A stretch of DNA of 64,000 nucleotides from Carex sylvatica (GCA_964058845.1 CAXKVR010000332.1:1-64000), one strand, 5' to 3'; positions 39,005 through 51,481 are shown, numbered from the stretch's first letter. A program made the numbers and translations. The notes: generated by a model from the sequence alone, not told the origin.

Positions 39005-41978
39005 ATGTCAAGCAGTCGTAATCCGTGTGGCACTTCAGATGCTGCAGCTGCATATGATGATGTTGGTTTTGATCCGGCATGGTCAGCAAGTAATTTTAGC
39101 AATTTATTATGGATGCCGCATGACCAACATAAGGTTTCACGAATCTATGACAATGTAAGTTACTCCATTAATCATATAATATATTTTTTTATAAAATATT
39201 ATATACATATTTGAATTACAATATTTTATTTTAATCAATTTATATAACATTGACAGGATTACAGAGATATAGGAGTGGAACCTCGAAATGTCTGGACTGG
39301 GATTGCGTACAATGACCTTTGCAAACCATTCTTGCTTAGACTCGGTTTGTATCAGGTTTCTCAAGTGGATCACATAAAAATTGATCCAGCACTCCTCACT
39401 GGTCTCGTGGAGCGATGGAGACCAGAGACCCACAGTTTTCATCTTCCCGTGGGAGAGATGACAATAACGCTACAGGATGTTTCTTGTCTCTGTGCACTGC
39501 TGATCATGGGGTTACCAGTGACGGGTCCTTCAGACCGTACTTAGTCTATCTTAGTGGATCAGCTTCTTGGAAATGGGACCGCAAGTGTGGTGCTTAAAAA
39601 GAAGAAGAGATCGGGGCCAAACGATGCGGCAGAGGTTCGAACGACTTCTGGGTATGCTATAAATTTGAAGGAGTTGCGTAATCGATTTGCTGCAATGCTA
39701 AACACTCAAGAGGGTGAGCCTACAGAGGAGCAGGTACGTCAGTACACAAGGGCGTATGTACTCGATTTGTTCGGGTCTATCTTTTTTGCCGATTCGTCGG
39801 GAGATTCGGTTCCGGCAATGTATTTATAATTTCTAGTAAATCTTGATTCTCCGGAACAGTATAACTGGAGTGGGGCTGTTCTAGTTTATCTCTACAGGAG
39901 CCTTTGTGTTGCGGTTCAGCGTAAAACAAAGTGTATATCAGGGTCAACTGTGCTTCTACAACATTGGTGTTGGTCTCGTTTACCGACCGGTTGTCGTCGT
40001 CCCTTACATGATTGGAGATCAGATTAGGGCATGCCAAATCAAGAAGAGTGTCCAGCATTCGGAGATAAGTGGTGTTGTCTCGATGATTATCATCAAGGTC
40101 ACAATCGGAGTGGAGTTAGTTACTTCCGCAACCAACTGCAGAAGCTCGAAGATTACATGGTAAAATGAGAGCCTTACAATGCGATGTTAAATAAGATACC
40201 GTGTAAGCTGTCATCACGAGTTATTAACGAAAAGGATGTATGGCTAGCTCGTGTACCACTTGTGCACTTTTGGATAATTGAACATTATTACCCAGATCGT
40301 GTGATGCGGCAGTTCGGGTATGCACAGCCCATCCCGCCACCACTGCCGCTCCCCGAGAATGAGGTACGCCGGTTGCATAAATTTGTTCACAGTTCCAATG
40401 TGGGACTAGTAAATTGGTCTAATGTGCATCATAATTACATAAATGAGGCATCTAATCTAGAAAACCACTTAGTTGTTGCAACCGGATATTGGAGTCATTA
40501 CGACATATTGCCATATCGAAGTTGGTTCCAGAATAATGGCATGTTCAATATATTCTTAGGAAAACAGTGCATAGAGGGTCTTGACGATCCCGTTCCAGAA
40601 TACAGAGATGAGACTGGTGAAGTAGGGTATATTCCCGGTGCCCCAAAATTGACACGTGATGTAAGTTTTATAAATTAGAAATATTTATAAGATGATATTA
40701 TTTTTTCAGTGAATTTACAATTTTTTTTTATTTTATAGTCATTACGAGGGATAAAAATAATATCAGCAGCTATAGGATTGACGAAATCAAGAGCACTCAA
40801 GAAAATAGGGAAATTTTTTCTCAAAGCAAGTTGTGGTCTTCTCAGAGACAACGGTATGGATGCTAAATTGTAAAATATGTTGAGGGCGGTCGATCTTCCA
40901 GACAATATCGATGACATATCAGATGGTGATAATCCAGAACCCATCTCCAACTTGCCGCAAGATTTAGACCCCAACTATCATGATAGATGGATAGAAGCAA
41001 ATGACGGGTTAACTGAATATCTCAGAAGCTTTGAAACTGGACCTAGTCAGGTTGATCTAGTAAGTATTAAAAAAATACTTTCATTGGTTGTCGATTGTGT
41101 TTACTAAGATAGTAAAATATTAATTATAGGGAGGGGATGATCATGGCACAACCGCACAAGACAACGTAGAACCTAGTCAGGACTGTCAGGTAATTATTTA
41201 ATACTCTCAGAAATTAGAAATAATCGTCGAGTTTGTTATTACAATACTAAATTATTTTTATAGAGAACGGAGGACCCAGTTGGGCAGTTCATGTCAGAGT
41301 TGTTGGACAACCCGGGGTACGTCCCAGTTCATCACACAGTACCTAGTCAGGTCCATCAGGTATTAATTTCCTCACTTACGATTTTTAATTTTAATAATCA
41401 TTTCTATAGTTTATTAAGTACTAAAGTAATTATTATAGGAATCACAGGTTCTTATCACGTTCGAACAAGACAACGCAGGACCTAGTCAGGTCTATCAGGT
41501 AATTTTATCTCTCCTGAAATAAATTTTAACTAATCGTTTATTATGTTTGTTACAAATAATAAAATAATTATTACAGGAAGTGAATACATTTGTCAGTTGG
41601 GATCAGACATACGATCAGGCGTATCCTCAGGATGCGCAATACATGGGTCATACAGGATCTAGTCCGGTATATCAGGTAATAATTTCAAAATGATTTTATT
41701 TTATTTAAATGATAGTCGATTATATTTATTAAATACTAAAATGATTGTTGCAGGATTCGGATCATATCGGATTGGCCCCGCTAGATTTTACTGGTGCACA
41801 AGACAACATAGGACCTAGTCCGGTCATTACGCCACATACACAAGCAATAGAGGCCTTTTTTCCATCGTACAATAATGTTTATGTCAGGCGTAGGAGAGCG
41901 AACAATCAAGAAGTTATACCAGAACGGAGATACCCAGAGCGAGATCGTCGAGCACCAAATATGTTCACTTTTGATTAG
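39005..41978 (+). pseudogene. PMD (MAIN/MAIL-type) gene of MULE copy 1, broken by stops
   Basis: Exons by alignment to copy 2: 39005-39154, 39257-40660, 40739-41059, 41130-41189, 41264-41359, 41439-41498, 41577-41675 and 41754-41978. Every exon has exactly the same length as its copy 2 partner, and the GT-AG sites are kept. Five in-frame stops interrupt it: TAG 39542, TAA 39827, TAG 40025, TGA 40166 and TAA 40871 (first bases). Copy 2 has TGG, CAA, TGG, TGG and CAA there. All five are C-to-T or G-to-A changes. The domain is still easy to read, e.g. LPVGEMTITLQDVSCL and ARVPLVHFWIIEHYYPDRV. The encoded product would be cut after about 145 residues, so it is very unlikely to work. Confidence 0.93.
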
Positions 41979-42268
41979 GTATTTAAATTGACTATTAGTT
42001 TGTGTTACGTGGGAATGTATTTAAATGGACTGTTAGTTAAATAGATTGTTACTTATTTTAGCTTTTACTACTTGAGAATGTTTTATTTCATTCTTATTTT
42101 GTTTTTATTTTGTATGAATGTTACTTGAACTTGTTCATGGTAGTTTAAACAAAAATAGCTAAATAAACTGCAAAATAATATAAATTTGAACAACTTTAAT
42201 TAATCTCCAACTGCAAATCAAATGATCTACAAAAATAAACTATCAAAAATGAGTCTTCAAATCTGAAA
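41979..42268. other. Gap between convergent genes of copy 1
   Basis: The 3' ends of the two element genes face each other over 290 bp of AT-rich sequence. It presumably holds both polyadenylation regions. No separate feature was seen. Confidence 0.5.
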
Positions 42269-45216
42269 TCATCTTCGACTATAACCAGAAGATGTTCTTG
42301 CTAAAAAAAAATTAAAAAAATATTAAGTAGAATGCACAATTTTTGGATAAGGAAAAACAATAATAAATATTAAAATTTTACAAAACCTGCTGCATGTATG
42401 TCAGACGTAGAACGTCTTGCTTGTTGTCCCATTGTCCTACTAGAAGAAGCCTCTAAACCAATAACACAATATGATGGCCATTAATATATTATGTACATAT
42501 ATTTCAAATGGAAATAAAACCAAAATTCATAAATGAAAATAAAATTAACCAACCTGCCGCACGTCTGTCGAACGTCTAGCTTGGTGTCCCACTCTCCTTC
42601 CTTGCATTTCATCCATCGTCATGACTATACGAGCGTGCTTTCTCCTACCTTTCTTAATTTTATTTTTATTCGGAACAATAGTTAGACCGTCATAATGTGG
42701 CCATTCACATTGGTTGGCAAAGCCGTGAAATTGACCACTCCAAGTTTCGGCAAGTGTATTTGCGGAATACAATTGATTTACGAATATATTATGGTTGTAT
42801 CTCCGGTTCCGACACATGGCAAGTACATGAGCACACGGTATACCTGTAAGCTGTGGTTTGAGACATGCACATTGTGCTATATTTCCATCACTTATGATGA
42901 CCTTATACCGGAATGTTTCTTTTTTATAAGTAAAATTTCCGTCTCGTTCTTTGTACACGACCCTCTCATCATTCACCTTGACCTCGTGTTCACCGTGCAC
43001 ACCAAGTGGCATGGAATTCATTTTCAGACACTTTTTTATTCTTTTTGCTAATAGCTCTTCAACTCGCTCTGACCAAAGTTGTTGACTAGCTAGGCGAGTC
43101 ATTGCTTTCTCTCGTCTATCCCTAAATCAAGCGAGACACTTATAATATGTGTCTTCCACGAGTGCCACAACTGGCAATCTCCGGCTATATTTGAATACTG
43201 CATTCAACGATTCAGATCCGTTAGTAGTCATAATTCTCCAAAGAGCGCCGTTGTCCATGCATTGATACACCTTCCATGGTTTAGGGATCTCATTATGATT
43301 GGTATCTTTATATTTGCCGACATTATTTAAGTACGCAACTGAATCTGGATTTTTCTTTCATAATATTTCGAAGAACTCCTCAAACCTCCGTGGCTTCTTT
43401 TTATTCACAAGTATTTTAAATAGGTCACAGAGTTTTTTATTGTGTACTTTTTTCATCAAATTCTCGGCAATGTGTTGTGAGCACAATAAGTGAACGCACT
43501 CGCCACCATCCTCGTACCAACCATCATATCTATCGGTGAATACTTTCTTGATCCCCATGTGCCGATCAGAAACAACGCACATGAACTTATTACCAATTAC
43601 CTCCATACGCAACCACCTCATGAACCATCCCCATGTCTGGAAACTCTCTTCCCCGACTAATGCAAAAGCCAGAGGAAACAACTGGTTCTCAGCATCGTAA
43701 CCGCACGCTATTAGCAATCTTCCTTGATACCTACCAGAAAGAAGCATGCATCAATACTAATGATTGGCCTGAGATGAGGCACTGCATCAATGCACGGACC
43801 GTAAGCCCACGCAGCTGCATTAAACAACCTTTCTGTTGGATCTCCCGTGGGTTCGTGCGCAACTCCATATTTTGTTCCTGGATTATCTCTTTTAATTGCT
43901 TCCAACAGTGGAGTGAGAAGGTTGTAAGATTTTTCCCAACTACCGAATAGTTGTGCGATTGCCAGCTCTCGGCCACGCCACAACTTGTTATATTTGGGAG
44001 TGATTCCCTTGTAGGCTTTACGGACTAGCCCTTTAACGCTTTTAATAGTTAAGGCAATATTTTTCCTAATATCTTCTCGTATAATATCGGCGACCATTTC
44101 TACAGTTAATTATGCATGATCAGTACGAGAAGCATCGGCATGGCATGTATGTGGCCCTGAAATTGTTCTAATTTCCCACTTAGATGAAAATAATCCCGAC
44201 TTGGCATAAAAACGCCACGTACACCTGGTGTCTTTGCATTTGACTACCATACCAGTTCTATTGCTCCCCGTAATTTTTATTTCAATATTCTTTCTGATGT
44301 GATAATCATTTATTTTCAATCGTAGAGCCTCTTTTGAAGACAACTCATTACCTACAGCAAGTGTATCATGGCGATGTTGGGGCCTACTGAAGAAGTTGAC
44401 ATCTGCAGGTTGAAATGCTGAGGTGTCATTGAAGCTTGCCATAGGTTGACTTACACCACGGTCAGATATGGAAAAATGTTCAGCCTGAACGCGTGGTGTT
44501 TGGTGTGATTGTGTCGAGGTATCATTGCGGACATCCCCTTCTGAAACATTTTCATCATCCCAGTCGGCGTCATCCTCACATGAGTCAGCATCATCTTCGT
44601 CATCACTTTGCGGCACATCATCAAAATCGGTATTAGGATCAGCTACCTCTGGTGGATCGATCCATGGGCTATTCTGATTATTGTATTCTGTCTGAACAGA
44701 CGGTGACAACTCGTTCACATTGGGATAAGGATGCAGATAAAGGTCTTACCTCGGTGTTTGTTGTATCGGATAGGATTCGAAGAAACTGGGACCCGCATAG
44801 TTACCACTATATTGGGCCTTTCGAGGTTCTGGTTGTGTTTCCGGTACCATACTGTCAATGAATAACTGCGGTTCCATTTCACCGATAATTGGATCCAACT
44901 CAATGTATAAATCGAGAAAAATATAATGGGTTTGGGCACGCATACTTTGCATATAAATACCTCTCCAACTCTGATCGCACACGATTTCAATTTTCTCATA
45001 ATAACGTTGGACTGTTGTACCAACATTAACCTGTGCATGTGCTTTTAGGTTATACTCATTCTCTGAATATCCAAGTTGGCGATAAATTTCACCTTTCACA
45101 TCATACCAACCGTATTCATCAGTCACACTCAATGAGAATCGAGGACTAATACTATACTATACTCCTTTACGACCGTGTCGTATGTCACCACCAAAATAAA
45201 TCCTCAGCATCAACAT
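42269..45216 (-). pseudogene. MULE transposase of copy 1, broken by stops and a frameshift
   Basis: Aligned to the intact copy, this reading frame has stops at 45157-45159 (GAG to TAG), 44746-44748 and 44110-44112 (CAA to TAA), 43358-43360 (CGA to TGA) and 43127-43129 (TGG to TGA). It also has a one-base deletion near 43741, just after the first catalytic Asp (SIDACF). The last intron's acceptor is changed from CAGG to CAAG. Copy 1 keeps five residues (around IDSMVPE, near 44855) that copy 2 lacks, so copy 2 probably lost 15 bp. The SWIM zinc finger CACLKPQLTGIPCAH is unbroken but downstream of the stops. Confidence 0.93.
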
Positions 45217-46100
45217 GATTAATTATTTTTATAAATTAACGTACAAAACAATAAATAAATAACATATTATTATTATTACAATAATAAAAACTAATATTAA
45301 TTAAATTATTTTACAATAGATAGAATGACGCGGCATAAAATATAATTAATAAGTTAACGATTTAAAATTCAACTTCGTTATTGAAAATAATTACTTTAAC
45401 TCCTTCTATCTATCTGGAGTTTATTTTCTTTCTATGGCAGATGAACTTCTGTCTCTGTCGGTCTCTCTCTCGATAAATTTTCTTCTCTCTGTCGGTCTCT
45501 ATTCTGTTTCTTTCTTGAAAATTTTTCTGTGTCTGTTTTCTCTCTCTCCGACAGACTAAATATGAATTAATATTAATAATTTAATATTTTGGGACGGGTC
45601 CTCCCTTCCCGTCCCCCCCTTTTTTTGTGTTTTCGGGACGGTTCCACCCTTCCCATCCCATTTTTTTTTTTCATTTTTTTTGTTTTTTCGGGCCGGGTCC
45701 ACCCTTCCCGGCCCATTTTTTTTAAAATTTTGTTTTTTTGTTTTTTTGGGACGGGTCCACCCTTTCCGGCCCGTTTTTTTTTCTTCCACTTAATCCTATC
45801 CGCTTAATCCTAATCAAAATGCATTTCGGAACGGGGTAATCTGTCTCGTCCCACGGGACGGGTTAACACCGCCCGTTCTACTCATATTTCGACAAAAATT
45901 AAAATTAGCATCGTATTTCGATATTTTATTTATTTAATTTCTATTATTAAAAAAGTCGGCACCTTGGAACTAGCTTCTTTTTTATAATATAGTACTTGAC
46001 CTATAAATAAATAAAATAGATTATAGCAAAATTGACGAAAAAAAAAAAAAGAGTTTAAGGGCAATAACTTTTTTATCGTGGGTTTTGTTACACTCAAATG

Positions 46101-46904
46101 TAGGGGTGAGTAAATCGCTCATAACTCGTGAGCCGCTCATAACTCGTGAGCCGTTCATAACTCGCTCATTAAAAACTCATCTAAACTCGCTCATTTATCC
46201 GCTTATTTAAACTCGCTCATTAACAACTCGCTTATTTACTTAATGAGCGAGCATGAGCATGATCCAACTCGCTCATAACTCGCTCATTAAGAATTTGTCA
46301 CATCTAATCTCTGCCACATTTTATTTATGTGTAATTCCGTGTAACATCAGCTTTGCCTCATTAAATCCTATGTAATATTCATAGTTTCATACATTCATTT
46401 TTTTTGTAAATCGGAAGAACCAAAACCTCCGCCTAAAATCCAAAACCTAACATAACCTCTGCCAACTGCTTGTTTAAGATGAATTTTCATTATTATTTTC
46501 ATAATACAAATTTGTAGGTATGTGATAAGGAAATATCTGTGTGTATGTCACAAGTATGGACGTCAAAATCGACAAGACGATAGCTGTTGGATTTTTATTA
46601 GTTTCTGTTGTTAGTTTCTGTTGGATTATTCTATTTTTGTAATATATTGATTGTTGTCGGTTGATGCTATTGTGAAATCTATTTTTGTTGGATTTTTATT
46701 ATATTTTATTTAAATGAATTATGACAATTTGTTAAATTTTGGTACTCATAAGCCATAACTCGTGAGCCGCTCATAACTCGCTCATTAAACTCTCGCTCAT
46801 TTACAACTCGCTCATTTATCCGCTCATTTAAACTCGCTCATTTACTTAATGAGCGAGCATGAGCATATCCTAACTCACTCATGCTCGCTCATTAATCACC
46901 CCTA
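46101..46904. mobile_element. Non-autonomous hAT-like element with CTCGCTCAT-rich arms
   Basis: It begins TAGGGGTGAGTAAATCG and ends TTAATCACCCCTA, with an exact 8-bp duplication CTCAAATG (46093-46100 and 46905-46912). Both ends carry many copies of AACTCGCTCATT / ACTCGTGAGCCG, arranged about 46115-46285 and 46745-46895. No transposase is present. Confidence 0.92.
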
Positions 46905-46912
46905 CTCAAATG

Positions 46913-47138
46913 TACAACAATGATAAAAAAAATTACAACAAAATTACTAAAAGAAAAAAATTAAAAGGTGAAAAAAAATTACGTCATTATTGAACTATGG
47001 ATTAAAATAATTAGTCTCCTGATTGTTAGTAATAATATTTTTGTATAGACGTGATTGCTTATAAAGAAATTCCTCCGAAATATGATGCTATTTTTATCGG
47101 TTAAAAATAAAAATAATAAGAGGAGAGATCTCCTTAAC
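46913..47138. other. Gene-free stretch
   Basis: AT-rich, nothing recognised. Confidence 0.4.
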
Positions 47139-47472
47139 GTTTGTAAGTTACAATATTTTACAACAATTTGATTTTGTGATTTTAAAAATTTAAATAGTCG
47201 ATTCAAATTGTTTAATATGATCTTGTATTAAAATATACTTAGAGATCAAAATTTACATTTTTTTTATTTTTTAACTTGTTAAATATTTTACAAATTTTGT
47301 TTTTAGACAATTCTAGACTACTGAAAAACAATAGTTTTGTTAAATACTTAATAAATAGTAAAAAAAAAAAAAAAATTATATCTAAATGCATTTTAATATA
47401 GAGATTACATTGAACAATTTAGATCTAAATTCGTAAAATTAAAATATTTGTAAGATGTTATAACTTACAAAT
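47139..47472. mobile_element. Foldback MITE
   Basis: Ends GTTTGTAAGTTACAATAT and ATGTTATAACTTACAAAT pair imperfectly. The inner arms carry the family's ATAGTCGATTCAAATTG block and its inverse, and TACTTAATAAATAGT on the right. Confidence 0.6.
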
Positions 47473-48628
47473 AATTTTGTTCTATCCGAGTATTCACAAA
47501 TCACAAACAAACGATTCAGATCATTTGCTTCTTTTGTCCGCATCTCAAAATTATTTTTTCTACCATCTTCTAAAATAATAAACCGAATAACTACAATTTC
47601 ATGATAATTTGATTTTCACCATGTTCGCAACTTTAAACTGCAAATTAAAGTAGGCATTCACAGTTTGAATTTGCGGACCTTTTTTTTTTTTTTTTTTTTT
47701 TTTGTCATAACACCATTTCTTTGTTTTGGTTTTTTTTGTCAGAACACATATTTCAAAGAGAATGCTAATTTCAAAATAATTTAATGATCTATTAAAGATT
47801 CACCCTACTAGAGACAACAGTCAATACTTTACCTTCACCGTCGAAAAAAAGAAAAAAAAAATGGGTCCGCAGCTTCAAATTGTAGATGTCTTTTTTTTTG
47901 TCCGCATTTTGAACTGCAAATGTGATGAAAAAAAAAATAGGAATCGTAGTTGTTCAATTTATTTTTATCATTTTAAAATAGTAGAAAAATAATGAAATGC
48001 AGGCATCCATTTTTTATCCGCAGTTTTAAATGCACATGTGTTGAAAATAATTTCTTTTTAAATATCGTAATTATTCGATTTTTTTATTTTTCTAAGATGG
48101 TAGAAAAATATATTTCGGCTCCACATCCTTTGACGCTGCCCTCATGCAATCATGTTCTGTTCTTTTTCCGAACCTCAACTTTCCATTTCTTCATTCCATT
48201 TCACTCGTCTTGATAATTATATCAAACAAGTTGCTGAAAAAATAGTGTGACTAATGTCTATCGGACTTAAATTTGAATTTGATAAATTTTGTTTTGTCTG
48301 ATTTGTTTTAAAATCCGAGTGCATTTAATTTGCACAAATATTGAAACGGACACGCACAAACATTAAAATAGACGTGCATAAATTTTAAAACAGATCGAAT
48401 AAAATGAAGCCAATCGAACTCAGATTTAAGTTCGATAGACATCGTACACACTCTTTTTATCTCAACTTAAACCTCACTTTTCTGCCTGAGTCCCAAAATA
48501 AATAAATAAAATCCTCTATCTAGAAACGGTTAATATTTTGAGACCATAAAATGAACAAGGGAGCAACACAGAGCTTGAGTTAATATAATTTATACAAGTT
48601 GAGTTTTTGTACCTTTAAATTATAATTT
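47473..48628. other. Gene-free stretch
   Basis: AT-rich with a long T-tract at about 47681-47703. Short recurring phrases such as TTTGTCCGCATTTTGAACTG and TCCGCAGTTTTAAATGC suggest an old, diverged repeat. No gene is visible. Confidence 0.4.
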
Positions 48629-49338
48629 GTTTCTCATATTTTTGTGTTAAAAGTTAAAACTGAAATTTTGAAGTGGGAAATTTAATTTGTAGATTTAATT
48701 TAAAATTCATAATTTTGTACGTCTACAATATTTGAGCTTAAGCTTCTATTTAGACGTAAACAGTGTTGTTGTTTCTCATACTTTTGTGTTAAAAGTTAAA
48801 ACTGAAATTTTGAAGAGAAAAATTTAATTTGTTGATTTAACTTATAATTCATATTTCTGTACGTTTACAATATTTGAGCTTAAGCTTCTATTTAGACGTA
48901 AACAGTGTTGTTGTTTCTCATACTTTTGTGTTAAAGGTTAAAACTGAAATTTTAAAGTGGACAATTTAATTTGTAGATTTAACTTATAATTCATATTTCT
49001 GTACGTCTACAATATTTGAGCTTAAGCTTCTATTTAGACGTAAACAGTGTTGTTGTTTCTCATATTTTTGTGTTAAAAGTTAAACCTAAAATTTTGAAGT
49101 GGGGAATTTAATTTGTAGATTTAACTTATAATTCATATTTCTGTACGTCTACAATATTTGAGCTTAAGCTACTATTTAGACGTAAACAACATTGTTGTTT
49201 CTCATACTTTTGTGTTAAAAGTTAAAACTGAAATTTTGAAGTGGGGAATTTAATTTGTAGATTTAACTTATAATTCATATTTATGTACGTCTATAATATT
49301 TGAGCTTAAGCTTTTATTTAGACGTAAATAGTGTTGTT
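48629..49338. repeat. Five-copy tandem repeat, 142-bp period
   Basis: TTTGAGCTTAAGC recurs at 48731, 48873, 49015, 49157 and 49299, spaced exactly 142 bp. Each unit also has TTGTTTCTCATA(C/T)TTTTGTG, AAAACTGAAATTTTGAAGTG and CTTATAATTCATATTTCTG. Units differ by a few substitutions and no indels in the spacing. Confidence 0.9.
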
Positions 49339-49367
49339 GTTGATGTTGCTGCTGCAGTAATAATATT

Positions 49368-50284
49368 TAGGAATGTTCATTAGATTTGGTTTTGTCAGTT
49401 TTAAATCGAACCGAATTAGTTTGGATCAAACGGTTCGGTTTTTTTGGTTTAATGGTTCGATTCAGTTTGTTTTTTAAAAGCGAATTATAACTTCGGTTTG
49501 GTTTGAAAATTTTCAAAACTGAAATAACCGAACCGACTGAACTTTTATATATTATGAATTTGGTCCGGACAGTTCTGGTTTATTTTTTTTTAATACCCCA
49601 GTTTATTTCTTAATACCCAGTTTATTTCTTAATATACTTCGGTTTATTATAAATTAATTGCTTTTAATAATATATATATGTATGAATATATAGAGTTGGT
49701 TAAAATGAGCCATGGCTTATTTCGCGTTGGTGAGCCATGACTCATTTTAGTCATTTTAAAAATTCAAACAACCGATTCGAACCATTCATCTTGTTCTCCA
49801 TATTGAAATGTGCTTGGAGACAAAATTTTACATTTTTTGGAATTTTTTTACTATTTATTAAGCATTTTTAAAATTGCTGATCCGATGATCCAGAAAATTT
49901 GTCTGTTTTTACTGTTTACAGCAAAACAGTAATTTTCAAAAATGCTTAATAAATAGTAAAAAAATTCAAAAAAATGTAAAATTTGGTCTCCAAGCACATT
50001 TCAATATAGAGATCACATCTAACAGTTCAGATCGACCATTTGGATATTGGAAACACAAAAATGAGTTATAAGCATATGTGAGAATATGCTTGTATAAGTA
50101 TAGTAGCCAACCTATATATATATATATATATATATTGGTTTGAACCGAACAAACTAAAATAAAATTTTGATTCGGTTACAATACTTAATCGGTTTGGTAC
50201 GATTCTATTTTAAAAACTGAATTATAACTTTAATTTACTTAGTTCAGTTTGATTTCAACTGAATTGAACCGATGAACACTCCTA
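49368..50284. mobile_element. Non-autonomous hAT-like element with GGTTCGGTTT-rich ends
   Basis: Starts TAGGAATGTTCATTAG and ends CGATGAACACTCCTA. The flanking 8-mers ATAATATT (49360-49367) and GTAATATT (50285-50292) agree at 7 of 8. Both ends are rich in CGGTTTGGTT / AACCGAACC phrases. A foldback MITE sits inside it. Confidence 0.75.
49689..50113. mobile_element. Foldback MITE nested in the hAT element
   Basis: Ends TAGAGTTGGTTAAAATGAGC and AGTATAGTAGCCAACCTA pair loosely. The inner arms pair well around AACCGATTCGAACCATTC, CTTGGAGACAAAATTTTAC and ACTATTTATTAAGCATTTTT and their inverses. It splits the GGTTCGG-rich ends of the surrounding element, so it arrived later. Confidence 0.65.
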
Positions 50285-50922
50285 GTAATATTCCTAATAG
50301 TTTTTCGGATGAAGATGAAATGTTGGTGTTTATATACTCAAATTGTATATCTTGAACAGTGCTCGATAAATGTTTACCATTAATATCTGGGCTACATGGT
50401 TGAAGATGGTATAAGAGGGCCCAAGATAGGTGGAGTTTAGAAAGTAATTCATTGTAAAACAAAAATTATATGCAATTATTTTCGATTTTTTTTAAATACT
50501 CTAAAAAAACAAATATAAAATTTTATAATTAAATTAAAATCAAGAGGTAAAAAAATAAAAAATGAACGTATTATAATTAACTTATAAATCTTATGTTTTT
50601 TACCACTTTAATGTATACTAAATTAATTCACAAATTTAACATATAAATACATTATTCATAAAGTAGGTTGATTTCAACCATTAAATGAGTCATTTAAAGT
50701 TATTTTAACAAAATTTTGAAATTAAATTCACTAAAAAAAGTTGATCAACTTACGAACACTAGTGAATGAGAATGTCTCTTTAAACACTTTTGGCTTGGAA
50801 AATAATAAACCAAATCCGAATCCGAAAGCGTTTTTAAAGGAAAAAAAAAAAGAAAAAAAAACAATTCCAAAGATTACTACGGCGGTTTGCCGGTTTCAAT
50901 ACAAATAAGAGGGAGCCGGTAA

Positions 50923-51110
50923 TGAGTGAGTATCCTCTGAGATATGCCATATTTTGCGTGACCGACGTGTCCGGTGTCTATTCGGGATGACGTAGGGGAC
51001 AGTATTATTTGAGCTTTGAGATTCGCGCACAGAACGTATTACAACGGTTGTGATTTTCCAAGAAGTCCCTCAAAATATGAGATATCTCAGAGGATGCGAA
51101 TTCGCCGGTA
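50923..51110. repeat. Foldback repeat with GATATCTCAGAGGATGCG ends
   Basis: Left TATCCTCTGAGATATGCCAT and right ATGAGATATCTCAGAGGATG are inverted copies. The left arm continues TTGCGTGACCGACGTGTCCG, as at 18697-18800. The right arm's inverse matches 63895-63960. Confidence 0.7.
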
Positions 51111-51360
51111 ATCCGGTCCACGATTCGTCTATGCTTTTGTTTGAATTTTTTTCTCGAACGTTTCAATTCATTTTTTGTGAATAAAAAATATCAGGAAAAA
51201 ACCGCAACTACTTGCACACTTTTCTATAAAATATTACGCAAAAATACAAATAAGATTCCATATATAAAAATTGTGACCACTTGTCGTCAATAGTCTCCGT
51301 CATCAAGATAGATATTCTCTTCTTCTTTTTTTCTTTCTTTTTTGCAGATAAGATAGATAT

Positions 51361-51420
51361 TCACGAGTTCGCATCGTCTGCATTGACTCAAAAGAACATC
51401 TTTTGAATTACGACCGTCTA
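51361..51420. repeat. Short promoter-proximal repeat
   Basis: GAGTTCGCATCGTCTGCATT then GACTCAAAAGAACATC and TTTTGAATTACGACCGTC. It matches the left part of the 37643-37858 repeat. No right arm was found. Confidence 0.55.
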
Positions 51421-51481
51421 TATTCAGAACTTTAGCAATCCAGAGAGGAGAGACGAGAAACAAGTGAACAAGCAAAGAAAA

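Larger units (their letters stand above)
37874..45959. mobile_element. Two-gene Mutator-like transposon with PMD gene, copy 1 (decayed)
   Basis: The ends CCGACTTTTTTAATAATAG and CTATTATTAAAAAAGTCGG pair. The flanking 10-mers CACCTTGGGG (37864-37873) and CACCTTGGAA (45960-45969) agree at 8 of 10, an eroded target duplication. Terminal inverted repeats run about 300-370 bp (37874-38165 and 45590-45959). They carry several CGGG(A/C)CGGG-type boxes spaced by A- or T-tracts. Inside are a PMD gene on the plus strand and a MULE transposase on the minus strand, tail to tail; both are broken. Copy 2 at 54145-62456 is the same element reversed. Confidence 0.93.
50285..51481. promoter_or_regulatory. Upstream region of the KCR-like gene
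   Basis: No gene up to about 50900. A foldback repeat at 50923-51110 and a second, related repeat at 51361-51420 follow; the latter ends about 60 bp before the start codon. No convincing TATA box was picked out. Confidence 0.45.

Noticed and set aside
39906..40163. 85-codon frame in MULE copy 1 (and 60008-60265 in copy 2)
   Set aside because: It is an out-of-frame shadow of PMD exon 2. The PMD-like reading (SGSTVLLQHWCW) is in the other frame.
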